42,728 nucleotides of DNA from Stenotrophomonas lacuserhaii (GCF_014836545.1 NZ_JACSQS010000004.1:24376-67103), one strand, 5' to 3'; numbered from the stretch's first letter, positions 8,281-16,455 are shown. A program made the numbers and translations. The notes: generated by a model from the sequence alone, not told the origin.

Positions 8281-8387
8281 GCGACGGGTGGGTGGGGTTG
8301 GCAGGACCGTCTGTTGCCATGGATGGCAACAGCGAGCCCCCAAGGACGGGTTCACGGCGTGGCCTGCCAACCGCACCCACCCGTCGC
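8281..8387. repeat. Long inverted-repeat element with internal hairpin
   Basis: Arms 8281-8305 and 8363-8387 pair at 24 of 25 positions. Between them is a perfect 10-bp stem with a 2-base loop (CTGTTGCCAT/ATGGCAACAG, 8311-8332), then the string CAAGGACGGGTTCACGGCG shared with the element at 222-405. The element fills the intergenic space (8015-8488) between the divergent porin and response-regulator genes. Because both promoters must lie around it, an effect on divergent transcription is possible. The rest of this interval shows no gene. Confidence 0.8.
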
Positions 8388-8488
8388 CAACCCCGTAATC
8401 CGGCAAGCCTGCACGCCGCGAGGGGCATCACCCGTCTCACCCACCCCCCGTGCGTTAGCATCTCCATTCCCCCGTACCCGACAACCGC

Positions 8489-9187
8489 ATGCGCCTGCTG
8501 CTGGTCGAAGACAACCCGGACCTCGCCGATGCCATCATCCGCCGCATGCGCCGCAACGGCCACGCCGTGGACTGGCAGTCCGATGGGCTGGCCGCCGCCA
8601 GCGTCCTGCGCTACCAGAGGTTCGACCTGGTGGTGCTGGACATCGGCCTGCCCAAGCTGGACGGCCTGCGCGTGCTGGCTGGCATGCGCGAGCGCGGTGA
8701 CAGCACTCCGGTACTGATGCTCACCGCTCGAGACGGCATCGAAGACCGCGTGCAGGCGCTGGACGTGGGCGCCGATGACTACCTCGGCAAGCCGTTTGAT
8801 TTCCGCGAATTCGAAGCGCGCTGCCGCGTGCTGCTGCGACGCGCGCGCGGCCAGGCCAGCGAACTGGTGCAGATCGGCGGGTTCCAGTTCGACAACGCCG
8901 CACACCGCGTCAGCGTGGACGGCGAACTGATCGAACTGCCCAACCGCGAATTCCGCCTGCTGGAGATATTGGTCGGCCGGCTGGGACAGGTGGTCGGCAA
9001 GGACGAAATAGGCAACGGGCTGTTTGGTTTCGACGACGAAGCCGGGCCGAATGCCATCGAACTGTATGTCGGTCGGCTGCGCCGCAAGCTGGCTTCCGCG
9101 CCGCTGCGCATCGTCACCGTGCGCGGCGTGGGGTACATGCTGGAAGCGGTGGACGCGACCGACGGGGGTAGCGATGCGCCCGCGTGA
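8489..9187 (+). CDS. OmpR-family response regulator (TctD/QseB-like)
   Basis: A 232-residue DNA-binding response regulator. The receiver domain (1-118) has the acidic pair in LLVEDNP, phospho-acceptor Asp51 (VVLDIGLP), the conserved Thr in LTAR and Lys100 (GKPFD). The winged-helix domain (about 125-222) contains LPNREFRLLEIL, AIELYVGRLRRKL and VRGVGYML. No Shine-Dalgarno sequence is visible before the ATG. It overlaps the next gene by 14 bases. Family knowledge links TctD-type regulators with tricarboxylate transport genes; here the divergent porin-CitMHS operon is the obvious target (inference). It could also act on more distant carboxylate genes. Confidence 0.92.
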   Translation: MRLLLVEDNPDLADAIIRRMRRNGHAVDWQSDGLAAASVLRYQRFDLVVLDIGLPKLDGLRVLAGMRERGDSTPVLMLTARDGIEDRVQALDVGADDYLGKPFDFREFEARCRVLLRRARGQASELVQIGGFQFDNAAHRVSVDGELIELPNREFRLLEILVGRLGQVVGKDEIGNGLFGFDDEAGPNAIELYVGRLRRKLASAPLRIVTVRGVGYMLEAVDATDGGSDAPA

Positions 9188-10568
9188 GCGGCAGCGGCCG
9201 GCGTCGCTGCGGCGGACCCTGACCCTGTACCTGGGCGCGCTGCTGGCGGTGTTCGCCGTGGCTTTGTTGTTCGCCGCGCGGGATTACGGCCAACGCGCGG
9301 CGAACCGTTCCTACGACCATCTCCTGGTGTCTTCGGCGCTGTCCATCGCCGATTCGGTGGCGCTGGTCGACGGACAGTGGCAGGTCGACCTGCCCTATGC
9401 CGCGCTGGACCTGCTGGCGATGGCACCGGAGGACCGGGTGTTCTACCGCGTGGCCGACAGCCGCGGCATGCTGATCACCGGTTATGGGGACCTGCCGTCC
9501 GCGCCGCACAGTGCGAAGCCATCCGGCGACGCCCCGGCTTTGTTCGATGCATCCTACAGCGGGGAAACCGTACGTTTCGTGGTCGTGGCGCGCAACCTTT
9601 CATCGCCCTCGGCGCAGGGCGAGGTACAGGTGCAGGTCGGGCAGACCCGGCGTGCGCGCGAAGCGCTTGCGCAGGAGATGGTGAACCGCGCGCTGCTGGC
9701 CATCACCGTGCTGTCTTTGTTGTCGCTGGCGCTGGTCGGTGTCGGTGTGCACCGTGCCTTCCGTCCACTGGTGCGGGTGGAACGTGAGCTTTCGCGGCGA
9801 GAACCATCGGACCTGCGTCCGCTGGACGCGCACGTGCCTCGCGAGATGGACCAGATGGTCGCCGCGCTCAACCGCTTCATGGGCCGGTTGTCGACCAGCA
9901 ACGAAACCCTGCGTTCGTTCATGGCCGAGGCCGCGCACCAGATGCGCACGCCGCTGGCGGCGCTGCGCGCGCAGGCGCAGCTGGCGCTGGATGACGAAGA
10001 GCCCGAAGACATGCGGCGCAGCCTGCTGGCGATCGAACGCAACGCCAGCCACATGAGCCGGCTGCTCAACCAGCTGCTCAGCGACGCCAGCGTGATCCAT
10101 CGCGCCAACCTGCAGCGCTATGCGCCGGTCGACCTTGCCGAAGCGATCCACCAGGCGCTGCACGAGGCCGTGCCGCAGGTCGAGCCGATCCCACGCGTGC
10201 ACCTTGCAATGAGCACCGGGCCGGTGTGGGTGCAGGGCGACGCGCTGCTGCTGCGCGAAGCGATCAAGAACCTGATCGACAACGCCATCAAGTACAGCGC
10301 GGCGGCCCCGTTGCAGGTAGCGTTGACCGTTGATGGCGACAAGGCCGTGCTGACCATCGCCGACCACGGTCCGGGCATCGCCCCGGGCGATGCCGAACGG
10401 GTATTCGACCGCTTCGCGCGTGGCGAAGGTGCCGCTGCCGGTGGGGCCGGACTGGGGCTTGCCATCGTCAAGCGCGTGGTGGATGCGCACGGTGGGCGGA
10501 TTGATCTTTCCAACCGTCGCGAAGGGGGCCTGGTGGCCACCATCGTGCTGCCCCGGAGTCCTGCATGA
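9174..10568 (+). CDS. TctE-like sensor histidine kinase
   Basis: A 464-residue membrane histidine kinase starting at an ATG inside the regulator gene. TM1 covers about residues 15-35 and TM2 about 174-195. They enclose a ~135-residue periplasmic domain of the two-component sensor kinase N-terminal type (DHLLVSSALSIADSVAL, YRVADSRGMLITGYGDLP). Then come a HAMP-like linker, the phospho-acceptor His255 in AEAAHQMRTPLAAL, the N box NLIDNAIKYS, and the G boxes DHGPGIA and GAGLGLAIVK. It overlaps both neighbours (14 and 4 bases), so kinase, regulator and binding protein are translationally coupled. It probably senses an organic acid directly or through the solute-binding protein encoded next. Pairing is by context; signal identity is inferred. 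Confidence 0.92.
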   Translation: MRPRERQRPASLRRTLTLYLGALLAVFAVALLFAARDYGQRAANRSYDHLLVSSALSIADSVALVDGQWQVDLPYAALDLLAMAPEDRVFYRVADSRGMLITGYGDLPSAPHSAKPSGDAPALFDASYSGETVRFVVVARNLSSPSAQGEVQVQVGQTRRAREALAQEMVNRALLAITVLSLLSLALVGVGVHRAFRPLVRVERELSRREPSDLRPLDAHVPREMDQMVAALNRFMGRLSTSNETLRSFMAEAAHQMRTPLAALRAQAQLALDDEEPEDMRRSLLAIERNASHMSRLLNQLLSDASVIHRANLQRYAPVDLAEAIHQALHEAVPQVEPIPRVHLAMSTGPVWVQGDALLLREAIKNLIDNAIKYSAAAPLQVALTVDGDKAVLTIADHGPGIAPGDAERVFDRFARGEGAAAGGAGLGLAIVKRVVDAHGGRIDLSNRREGGLVATIVLPRSPA

Positions 10569-11665
10569 TCCGACTGTTTGCCCTTTTCGCCCTGCTGCTG
10601 TCCATGCAGGACGCCGCTGCCGCACCCGGCGACGTGCAGCGTTTCGCCGCCACCGGCCCGGCCAACGCGCACCTGCGCATCCATGGCTCGACCGACATCG
10701 AAGTATTCGCCGTGGTGATCGCCGACTACCAGCGCCTGCATCCGGGAACGGAAGTGGTGTACGAAGACATCATCACCCAGGACCTGCATGCGCGCTTCCT
10801 TCGCCAACGGAAGGGGGCCGCCTCGGCCGACCTGCTGATCTCCAGTGGCATGGACCTGCAGGCCAGGCTGGTCAACGACGGGCATGCATCGGCGCACCGC
10901 TCGCCACAGACAGAGGCGCTGCCGGCGTGGGCGCAGTGGCGCAGCGAGGCCTTCGGCATCAGCTACGAGCCGGTGGCGATGGTCTACAACACCCGCACGC
11001 TGCCTGCCGCGCGCGTGCCGCGGACGCGGCGACAACTGCTGGACCTGTTGCGCGCGCCGGATGCGCCGCTGCGTGGGCGTGTTGGAACCTATGACATCAA
11101 CCGCAGCAGCGTGGGCTACCTGCTGGCCACGCAGGATGCGCAGCGCGGCAGCATGGCCGGCGCGCTGCTGGGCGCGCTCGGCGACAACCAGGTGCTGCTG
11201 GAAGAGCGTACCGGCGTGCTGCTGGACAAGGTCAGCAGCGGCGAGCTGTCGCTGGTCTACAACGTGCTCGGCTCCTACGCGCAGGCGCGCATCGATGACG
11301 GCGAGCCGCTGGGCATCGTCGAACCGCAGGATTACACCCTGGTGATGCTGCGTACCGCGCTGATTCCGCGCAACGCGCGCAACAGTGCCGAGGCACGGCG
11401 CTTCCTGGACTATCTGCTGTCCCCGCGCGGCCAGCAGGTGCTGTCCCGCGAAGCCCGGCTGATGCCCATCGTGCGGGGGGGCGCGGGCCGCAACGGCAGC
11501 CCGGAGCGCAACCTGCGGCCGATCCAGCTCGGGCCTGGATTGCTGGTCTACCTCGATGCATTGAAGCGGCGGCAATTCCTGGACGCATGGAACAGCAGCA
11601 TGCGTCCGGCGCGCCAGCCGGTATCGATGCAAGGGCGGCGTGGCCCGGCAGCCCCAGCCGACTGA
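10565..11665 (+). CDS. Orphan periplasmic solute-binding protein coupled to the kinase
   Basis: A 366-residue family-1-like extracellular solute-binding protein with a signal peptide (residues 1-19, MIRLFALFALLLSMQDAAAA). Visible features are LRIHGSTDIEVF, the hinge region EAFGISYEPVAMVYNT, and the later AEARRFLDYLLSPRGQQVLSREA typical of ferric-iron/oxyanion type binding proteins. It starts in the ATGA overlap with the kinase stop. No permease or ATPase gene is present, so it is unlikely to serve a classical ABC importer here. A role as a ligand-presenting partner for the kinase sensor domain is the best explanation (inference). The stop codon and last two residues lie within a SMAG hairpin (11656-11677), so the C-terminus is set by the repeat. 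Confidence 0.83.
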   Translation: MIRLFALFALLLSMQDAAAAPGDVQRFAATGPANAHLRIHGSTDIEVFAVVIADYQRLHPGTEVVYEDIITQDLHARFLRQRKGAASADLLISSGMDLQARLVNDGHASAHRSPQTEALPAWAQWRSEAFGISYEPVAMVYNTRTLPAARVPRTRRQLLDLLRAPDAPLRGRVGTYDINRSSVGYLLATQDAQRGSMAGALLGALGDNQVLLEERTGVLLDKVSSGELSLVYNVLGSYAQARIDDGEPLGIVEPQDYTLVMLRTALIPRNARNSAEARRFLDYLLSPRGQQVLSREARLMPIVRGGAGRNGSPERNLRPIQLGPGLLVYLDALKRRQFLDAWNSSMRPARQPVSMQGRRGPAAPAD

Positions 11666-11677
11666 AGTCGGCTCTAC
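11656..11677 (-). repeat. SMAG element overlapping the binding-protein stop codon
   Basis: Reverse-oriented GTAG element: AGCCGACT and AGTCGGCT flank a GA loop, followed by CTAC. The stop TGA (11663-11665) of the solute-binding protein falls at the apex. The CTAC end followed by AAT creates TACAAT (11675-11680), a good -10-like hexamer immediately before the next gene at 11687. The hairpin could attenuate read-through or stabilise the upstream mRNA. Confidence 0.8.
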
Positions 11678-11686
11678 AATGCGCGC

Positions 11687-12334
11687 ATGAGCGAACTGAA
11701 CCTGCTGGTTGCCGACGACCATCCCCTGCTGCGCGCTGCCGTGGTCCATTCGCTGCGGCAGGGCCTGCCGCAGGTCAACGTGCGCGAAGTCGCCAGTGCC
11801 GAAGCGCTGGAACAGGCGCTGGACCAGCACCCCGACGTGGACCTGGTGCTGCTGGACCTGACCATGCCCGGCGCGCACGGGTTTTCAGCGCTGCTGCACG
11901 TGCGTGGCGCGCATCCGGACATCCCGGTGGTGATCCTTTCTTCCAATGACCACCCGCGCGTCATCCGCCGCGCGCAGCAATTCGGCGCCGCCGGTTTCAT
12001 CCCCAAATCGGTGCCGCCGGAGACCATCGGCGAGGCGGTGGCGGCCGTGCTCGATGGGGGGCTGTGGTTCCCTGCGATGGCGGCCGAGCGATCCGATGCC
12101 GATGCACTGCTGGCCAGCCGCCTTGCGCAGCTCACGCCGCAGCAGTTCCGCGTGCTGCTGTGCCTGGCCGATGGGCTGCTGAACAAACAGATCGCCTACA
12201 CGCTGGGGCTTGCCGAGAACACGGTGAAGGTGCATGTCACCGCGATCCTGAAAAAGCTGGAATGCCACAGCCGCACGCAGGCCGCGGTGCTGGTGAAGGC
12301 GCTTGAGCCGGAAGGGGACGCCGGACTGGTGTAA
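11687..12334 (+). CDS. NarL/FixJ-family response regulator (AgmR/CrbR-like)
   Basis: A 215-residue regulator. The receiver domain has the acidic pocket ADDHP, phospho-acceptor Asp57 (VLLDLTMPG) and Lys107 (IPKS). A C-terminal LuxR-type helix-turn-helix spans about 148-195 (LTPQQFRVLLCLADG, KQIAYTLGLAENTVKVHVTA). Overall layout and the GAAGFIPKS and NKQIAY strings resemble regulators of the AgmR/ErdR/CrbR group that control carbon-source uptake genes. No ribosome binding site precedes the ATG, and a TACAAT hexamer lies 6 bases upstream, so a leaderless transcript is possible. The probable partner is the convergent hybrid kinase (12453-15101), and a probable target is dctA. Partnership is inferred from position. 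Confidence 0.9.
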   Translation: MSELNLLVADDHPLLRAAVVHSLRQGLPQVNVREVASAEALEQALDQHPDVDLVLLDLTMPGAHGFSALLHVRGAHPDIPVVILSSNDHPRVIRRAQQFGAAGFIPKSVPPETIGEAVAAVLDGGLWFPAMAAERSDADALLASRLAQLTPQQFRVLLCLADGLLNKQIAYTLGLAENTVKVHVTAILKKLECHSRTQAAVLVKALEPEGDAGLV

Positions 12335-12361
12335 GGCAGGCACCCGGTGCCTGATGCCCTG

Positions 12362-12438
12362 GTAGCGCCGAGCCATGCTCGGCGGAAGCGTGGCCGCGCG
12401 CTGCGCCGCTGCGCTCGCCGACCATGGGTCGGCGCTAC
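12362..12438. repeat. Inverted SMAG pair between convergent genes
   Basis: A forward SMAG (GTAG + CGCCGAGC/CAT/GCTCGGCG, 12362-12384) faces a reverse SMAG (CGCCGACC/ATG/GGTCGGCG + CTAC, 12416-12438), and a further GCGCTACC fragment follows. They fill the space between the 3' ends of the regulator (12334) and the hybrid kinase (12453). The two can also pair with each other into one long stem. A bidirectional terminator or mRNA 3'-end stabiliser role is plausible; no T-tract is present. Confidence 0.82.
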
Positions 12439-12452
12439 CCCTTTGACCGGCG

Positions 12453-15101
12453 CTACCCGCGGTGGCGCAGCAGCAACTGGGTCATCAGCGCACGCAGCGC
12501 GGGTGGGCGCACCGGTTTGGCCAGGAAGCCCCAGCCGTTGTCGGCGGCCAGCGCCCTGAGCGCGTCATCGCCTTCGGCGGTGACCAGCACTACCGGCGGC
12601 CGCGCCTGCCAGCGTTCGCACAGCGCCTCATACAGCGTCGGCCCATGGAACTCGCCCATGCGTACGTCCAGCAGCAACAGCTCCGGTGCGTGCCCGGCGT
12701 GGGCAGCATCCAGCGCGGCCTGGGGGCCTTCGGACTGCTCGACATCGCAGCCCCATTTTTCCAGCAGGGCACGCGTGGCAGCGCTGACATGCGCATCGTC
12801 ATCGATGGCCCATACCCGGCGTCCACGCAGTGGACTGTCTGCCGTGGTCTCCACCACCACCGGCGCGTGCACCATCACCGAGGCCACCACCTCATCCGCC
12901 CGGCCCAGTGGCACGGCCACTTCGAACATCGTGCCGCTGCCCAGCACCGAGCGCAACCGGATCGGATGCCCCAGCAGTCGCCCGATCCGTTCGACGATCG
13001 CCAGCCCCAGTCCGGTGCCGCGTTCCTGGCCATCATGCAGGCGGCGGAATTCTTCGAAGATTTCCTTGTGCAGGCTTTCCGGGATGCCCGGGCCCTGGTC
13101 GTGGACCTGGATCCACAGGCGGCTGCCTTCGCGGCGGCAGCCCAGCAGCACGCGGCCACGTTGGGTATAGCGCAGCGCATTGGACAGGAAATTCTGCAGG
13201 ATGCGCCGCAGCAGGGCCTCGTCGCTGACCACTACGGCGCCGGTGGCGACCCAGTGCAACTGCAGTCCACGGCCTTCGGCGGCGATGCCGAACTCGCGGG
13301 CCAGCGTCTCCAGCAGCGGGTTCAGCGCGAAAGCCCGCACCCGCGTCTGCAGGCTGCCCGATTCCAGCCGGGAGATGTCCAGCAGGCTGACCAGGATCGC
13401 ATCCTGCGCCGACAGCGCCGCTTCGATGTGGTCGGCGGTCTGCTGCTGTTCGCCATCGGCCAGCTTGCCGCGCAGTACCGACACGAACATGCGCGCGGCG
13501 TTCAACGGCTGCAGCAGGTCATGCACGGCCGAGGCGACGAAGCGGGTCTTGTAGCGGTTGGCCTGCTCGGCCTCGCGCCGCGCCTCGTCCAGGTCGTGGG
13601 TGCGCTCGGCCACGCGGTGTTCCAGCGCATCGGCCAGCGAGCGAAGCTCGCGCGCGGCGTTCTTGTAGCTGGTGATATCGGCATAGCTGGTGACGAAGCC
13701 GCCGTCGGGCAGCGGGTTGCCGCGGATTTCCAGCACGGTGCCGTCGTCTTTCTCGCTTTCGCGCATGTGCGGGCGGCCGCTGCGCAGGTGGTTGAGGCGG
13801 CGTTCGATGGCTTCGTCGATGGGCCCTGGCCCGAGCAGGCCGCGACGCGCGTTGAAGCGGAAAATCTCCTCGATCGGCCGCCCCACCTGCACCAGTCCGG
13901 GCGGGAAGCGGAACAGCTCCAGGTAGCGCGAATTCCAGGCGACCAGTTGCTGCTGGCTGTCGATGATCACCACGCCCTGCGGCAGGTGTTCCAGGCTGCG
14001 GCTCAGCCCGCGGTCGGCATCCTGGGCGGCCTGCAGCAGGCCATCCTGCGCGCTGCGCAGTTCCTGGGCATGCTGCTTGAGCAGGATTTCCAGTTCGCGC
14101 CGGCTGCGCTGGCGATGCGCCGAAAGGCGTCGCCGCTGCTGCACGAACAGCACCAGGAAACCCAGCGCCAACCATGCCGCACCGCCGCCAATGGCCGCAC
14201 TGCGGGCCACCGCGCCGGCCGCGCTGGCATCGTGCAGCAGGTGCAGGTGCCAGTTTTCTTCGGGCAGGTCGATGGTCTGCCACAGCAGCGGGCGGGGCAT
14301 TGCCGGATCGGCCATGCGCACGATCCGGCCACCGTCATCCAGCACCCGCTCGGTGCGCGCGCGCAGCGGCTGCAGCGAGCGGTCTGCGTACTGGCGGCTG
14401 GCCAGCATCTCGCTGCGCTCTTCCCTGCCCAGCGTCCGCAGCAGGCGGTAACGCCAGGGATCCTGGTTGGACAGGAACACCACGTCGTGGTCGTCGCTGG
14501 CCAGCACGATGTCCGGGCTGGCCACCCATTCCTGTTCCAGCGCGGACAGTTCGATCTTGATCACCACCACGCCCAGACGGGTGCCGTCGGCAGCGTCGAT
14601 GGCGTGGGACAGGAAATAACCGGGCACGCCGGTGGTCATGCCGATGCCGTAGAAACGGCCGTGGCCGGCCGCCATCGCCTGCAGGTAATACGGCCGGTAG
14701 CTGTAGTCTTCGCCGACGTTGGTTGAGGGCTGGTCCCAGTTGCTGGCCGCCACCGCCACGCCATCGCGCCCGACCAGGGTCAGGGTGGACGCACGGGTCA
14801 CCTGGTTGGCCTGGGACAGCTTCAGGTTCAATCGCTGGCGGTCGGCGGGATCGGGCGCGCTGCGCAGCGCGGCAAGCAGGTCCGGATCCAGTGCCATCAC
14901 CTGCGGCAGGGTGCCGAAGCGGTCGATCCGCTGCTGCAGCCCCTGTCCGTAGAGCTGCAGCTGGCGCCGCACCTGCGCGCTTTCACCGGCCAACGCACGC
15001 TGCCCGGCGAAATGCCCGGCCGATACCGCGCACAGTGCGGTCCCGCCGATCATCACCAGCAGGGTCATGGCCAGCTTGCGGTAGCGGCCGAGCCGGTACA
15101 T
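12453..15101 (-). CDS. DctB-like periplasmic-sensing hybrid histidine kinase with PAS and receiver domains
   Basis: An 882-residue hybrid sensor kinase. TM1 is about 12-32. A large periplasmic Cache-like sensor follows (about 35-295; TLTLVGRDGVAVAASNWDQ, RPYYLQAMAAGHGRFYGIG, YFLSHAI), then TM2 about 302-321. Next come a coiled linker, a PAS domain (365-480; LPQGVVIIDSQQQLVAWN), a second coiled coil, and the HisKA domain with His527 in SAVHDLLQPLNAARMF. The ATPase domain has LSNALRYT, DQGPGIP and GTGLGLAI, and a C-terminal receiver (762-880) has Asp812 in LLLDVRM. The sensor recalls DctB, which binds C4-dicarboxylates. It lies downstream of the dctA-linked porin on the same strand and converges on a NarL-type regulator, so it probably controls dctA and the porin (inference). 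No strong ribosome binding site is seen at the ATG. Confidence 0.9.
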   Translation of the reverse strand: MYRLGRYRKLAMTLLVMIGGTALCAVSAGHFAGQRALAGESAQVRRQLQLYGQGLQQRIDRFGTLPQVMALDPDLLAALRSAPDPADRQRLNLKLSQANQVTRASTLTLVGRDGVAVAASNWDQPSTNVGEDYSYRPYYLQAMAAGHGRFYGIGMTTGVPGYFLSHAIDAADGTRLGVVVIKIELSALEQEWVASPDIVLASDDHDVVFLSNQDPWRYRLLRTLGREERSEMLASRQYADRSLQPLRARTERVLDDGGRIVRMADPAMPRPLLWQTIDLPEENWHLHLLHDASAAGAVARSAAIGGGAAWLALGFLVLFVQQRRRLSAHRQRSRRELEILLKQHAQELRSAQDGLLQAAQDADRGLSRSLEHLPQGVVIIDSQQQLVAWNSRYLELFRFPPGLVQVGRPIEEIFRFNARRGLLGPGPIDEAIERRLNHLRSGRPHMRESEKDDGTVLEIRGNPLPDGGFVTSYADITSYKNAARELRSLADALEHRVAERTHDLDEARREAEQANRYKTRFVASAVHDLLQPLNAARMFVSVLRGKLADGEQQQTADHIEAALSAQDAILVSLLDISRLESGSLQTRVRAFALNPLLETLAREFGIAAEGRGLQLHWVATGAVVVSDEALLRRILQNFLSNALRYTQRGRVLLGCRREGSRLWIQVHDQGPGIPESLHKEIFEEFRRLHDGQERGTGLGLAIVERIGRLLGHPIRLRSVLGSGTMFEVAVPLGRADEVVASVMVHAPVVVETTADSPLRGRRVWAIDDDAHVSAATRALLEKWGCDVEQSEGPQAALDAAHAGHAPELLLLDVRMGEFHGPTLYEALCERWQARPPVVLVTAEGDDALRALAADNGWGFLAKPVRPPALRALMTQLLLRHRG

Positions 15102-15121
15102 GCGGACAGAGTCTAAGGGCA

Positions 15122-15143
15122 GAGCGGGTCGATGACCCGCTCA
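15122..15143. terminator. Hairpin between porin and hybrid kinase genes
   Basis: A 9-bp stem, GAGCGGGTC/GACCCGCTC with GAT loop, sits in the 57-bp gap between the porin stop (15159) and the kinase start (15101), both on the minus strand. There is no T-run, so it may attenuate or stabilise mRNA rather than end transcription, giving high porin and low kinase expression from one promoter. Confidence 0.5.
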
Positions 15144-15158
15144 GTCACCCGGCCCGGC

Positions 15159-16319
15159 TCAGAAATGCATCTGGGCGCGGACTTCGAAGATTTCCGGCTT
15201 GGTATGCACGCCGCGACGGCTGGCATCGGCCTTGATGTAGTTGGCCTGGAACTTGAAGTGGCTGGTCAGGTACCAGTTGGCACCCAGGGTCCAGTTGTGT
15301 TCACGGCCACCGAGCACGTCGGCGTCGTCCAGGTCCAGCCGGCTGTAGCGCGCCAGCACTTCCACCGCGCCGTAGTCACGCGCCGGCTTGACGTTGGACA
15401 CGCTGCCGCTGCTGTAGCCGCGCGATTCGCCGGTCAGCACCCAGCTGCCCATCACGTACTGGCCGTTGCCGGTGTAATCCGGCTTGCCTTCGCGGGTGAT
15501 GGTGGCCTGCAACGCTTCGGCCTGGACCGAGAACGGGCCGCGGATGAAGATGCCTTCCAGACCGGCGCGGTTGACCTTGTCGGCGGTGACCAGCGCACCG
15601 GAATCGACCAGGCGAAGGTCGGTCAGGCCGGCCTCCGGACGCGCGCGGAAACGCGCGGTCGCTTCGTGGTGCACGTCGCGGCCATCACGCCAGCCACGCG
15701 GGTTTTCCTGCGACAGCGCCAGGCCCAGGTGCAGCACGTTGGCTTCGGCCTTGACCGGCGTCCACACCGCACGCACCGCCTGCATGGTGCCGGGGTTGTC
15801 GCCCTGCAGGTCCTTGCCACCGTACAGGCCGGCCTGCAGCAGGTAGGCCGGGCGCTCCAGCATCCAGTCCACGCCGGTACGGCGACCGGCGTAGAAGGCC
15901 TGCACCGGCATCGCGAATTCCATGAAGCTGCCGGCGCGCGAGCTGGTCACCGCATCCAGGCCGACCGGGGTCTTCATGTAACCGAAGCGGAACTTGCCGA
16001 TGTCCTGGCCGACGAACGCCTTGCTTTCCAGGCGCAGGTACACGTCCAGCCAGGTATCGGACTGGAAGTCGTAGTACACCATGGCGTCATACACGCCCTT
16101 CTTCTTCAGCGTGGCGCCGAATTCCTTGCGGCGCACGGCATCGGCGTTTTCGATGTCGCCGGAGAAGTTGTTCCAGTCGTAGGCGATGTTGCCGGTGGCG
16201 GCCAGCTCGGTGCCATCAGCGAACGACACCTTGGTCGGCCAGTTGTCAAAACCGGCGGCGTTGGCCAGCAGCGGGCTGGCGGCCAGGGACAGGGCAAGCA
16301 GGGTCGGGGTCATTCGCAT
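15159..16319 (-). CDS. OprO/OprP-type porin linked to dctA
   Basis: A 386-residue outer-membrane porin with a signal peptide (MRMTPTLLALSLAASPLLANA). The barrel begins FDNWPTKVSFADGTELAATG, includes KFRFGYMKTPVGLDAVTSS (cf. channel-constriction region of OprP-like porins), GESRGYSSGS and WTLGANWYLTSHFKFQANY, and ends in terminal Phe (VRAQMHF). It shares family motifs with the porin at 6827-8014 (GESRGY, ANWYL). It is divergent from dctA with a 235-bp shared intergenic region, which suggests co-control. A specific channel for C4-dicarboxylates is the likely role (inference). An alternative ATG lies two codons downstream. Confidence 0.87.
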   Translation of the reverse strand: MRMTPTLLALSLAASPLLANAAGFDNWPTKVSFADGTELAATGNIAYDWNNFSGDIENADAVRRKEFGATLKKKGVYDAMVYYDFQSDTWLDVYLRLESKAFVGQDIGKFRFGYMKTPVGLDAVTSSRAGSFMEFAMPVQAFYAGRRTGVDWMLERPAYLLQAGLYGGKDLQGDNPGTMQAVRAVWTPVKAEANVLHLGLALSQENPRGWRDGRDVHHEATARFRARPEAGLTDLRLVDSGALVTADKVNRAGLEGIFIRGPFSVQAEALQATITREGKPDYTGNGQYVMGSWVLTGESRGYSSGSVSNVKPARDYGAVEVLARYSRLDLDDADVLGGREHNWTLGANWYLTSHFKFQANYIKADASRRGVHTKPEIFEVRAQMHF

Positions 16320-16430
16320 GGGACGGCGGATCTCTATTCGGGAAAGGTGGAGCTACACGATCACCCGGCGGGGCGGGGTCGTTGCGACCGGCGCAGTGTA
16401 GGGGCAGAAACGCCCTTCGGGCAGCCTGAA

Positions 16431-16455
16431 CCGGGGGGGTAGTACCAATAGGTTA
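16431..16455. promoter_or_regulatory. Candidate operator between dctA and its porin
   Basis: A run of seven G is followed by GTAGTACC and an imperfect palindrome ACCAATAGGT (8 of 10 symmetric). It stands out in the 235-bp divergent region about 100-125 bp upstream of the dctA ATG, in a position typical for an activator such as the NarL-type regulator at 11687. Assignment to that regulator is inference; no sigma-54 -24/-12 element was recognised. Confidence 0.35.

Noticed and set aside
12335..12452. A T-tailed intrinsic terminator between the convergent two-component genes
   Set aside because: Only SMAG hairpins without T-runs are present; listed as repeats, with any terminator role left open.
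12462..14726. A 754-codon plus-strand frame opposite the hybrid kinase
   Set aside because: Repetitive Gln/Ala/Arg composition and no motif; the minus-strand kinase accounts for the sequence.
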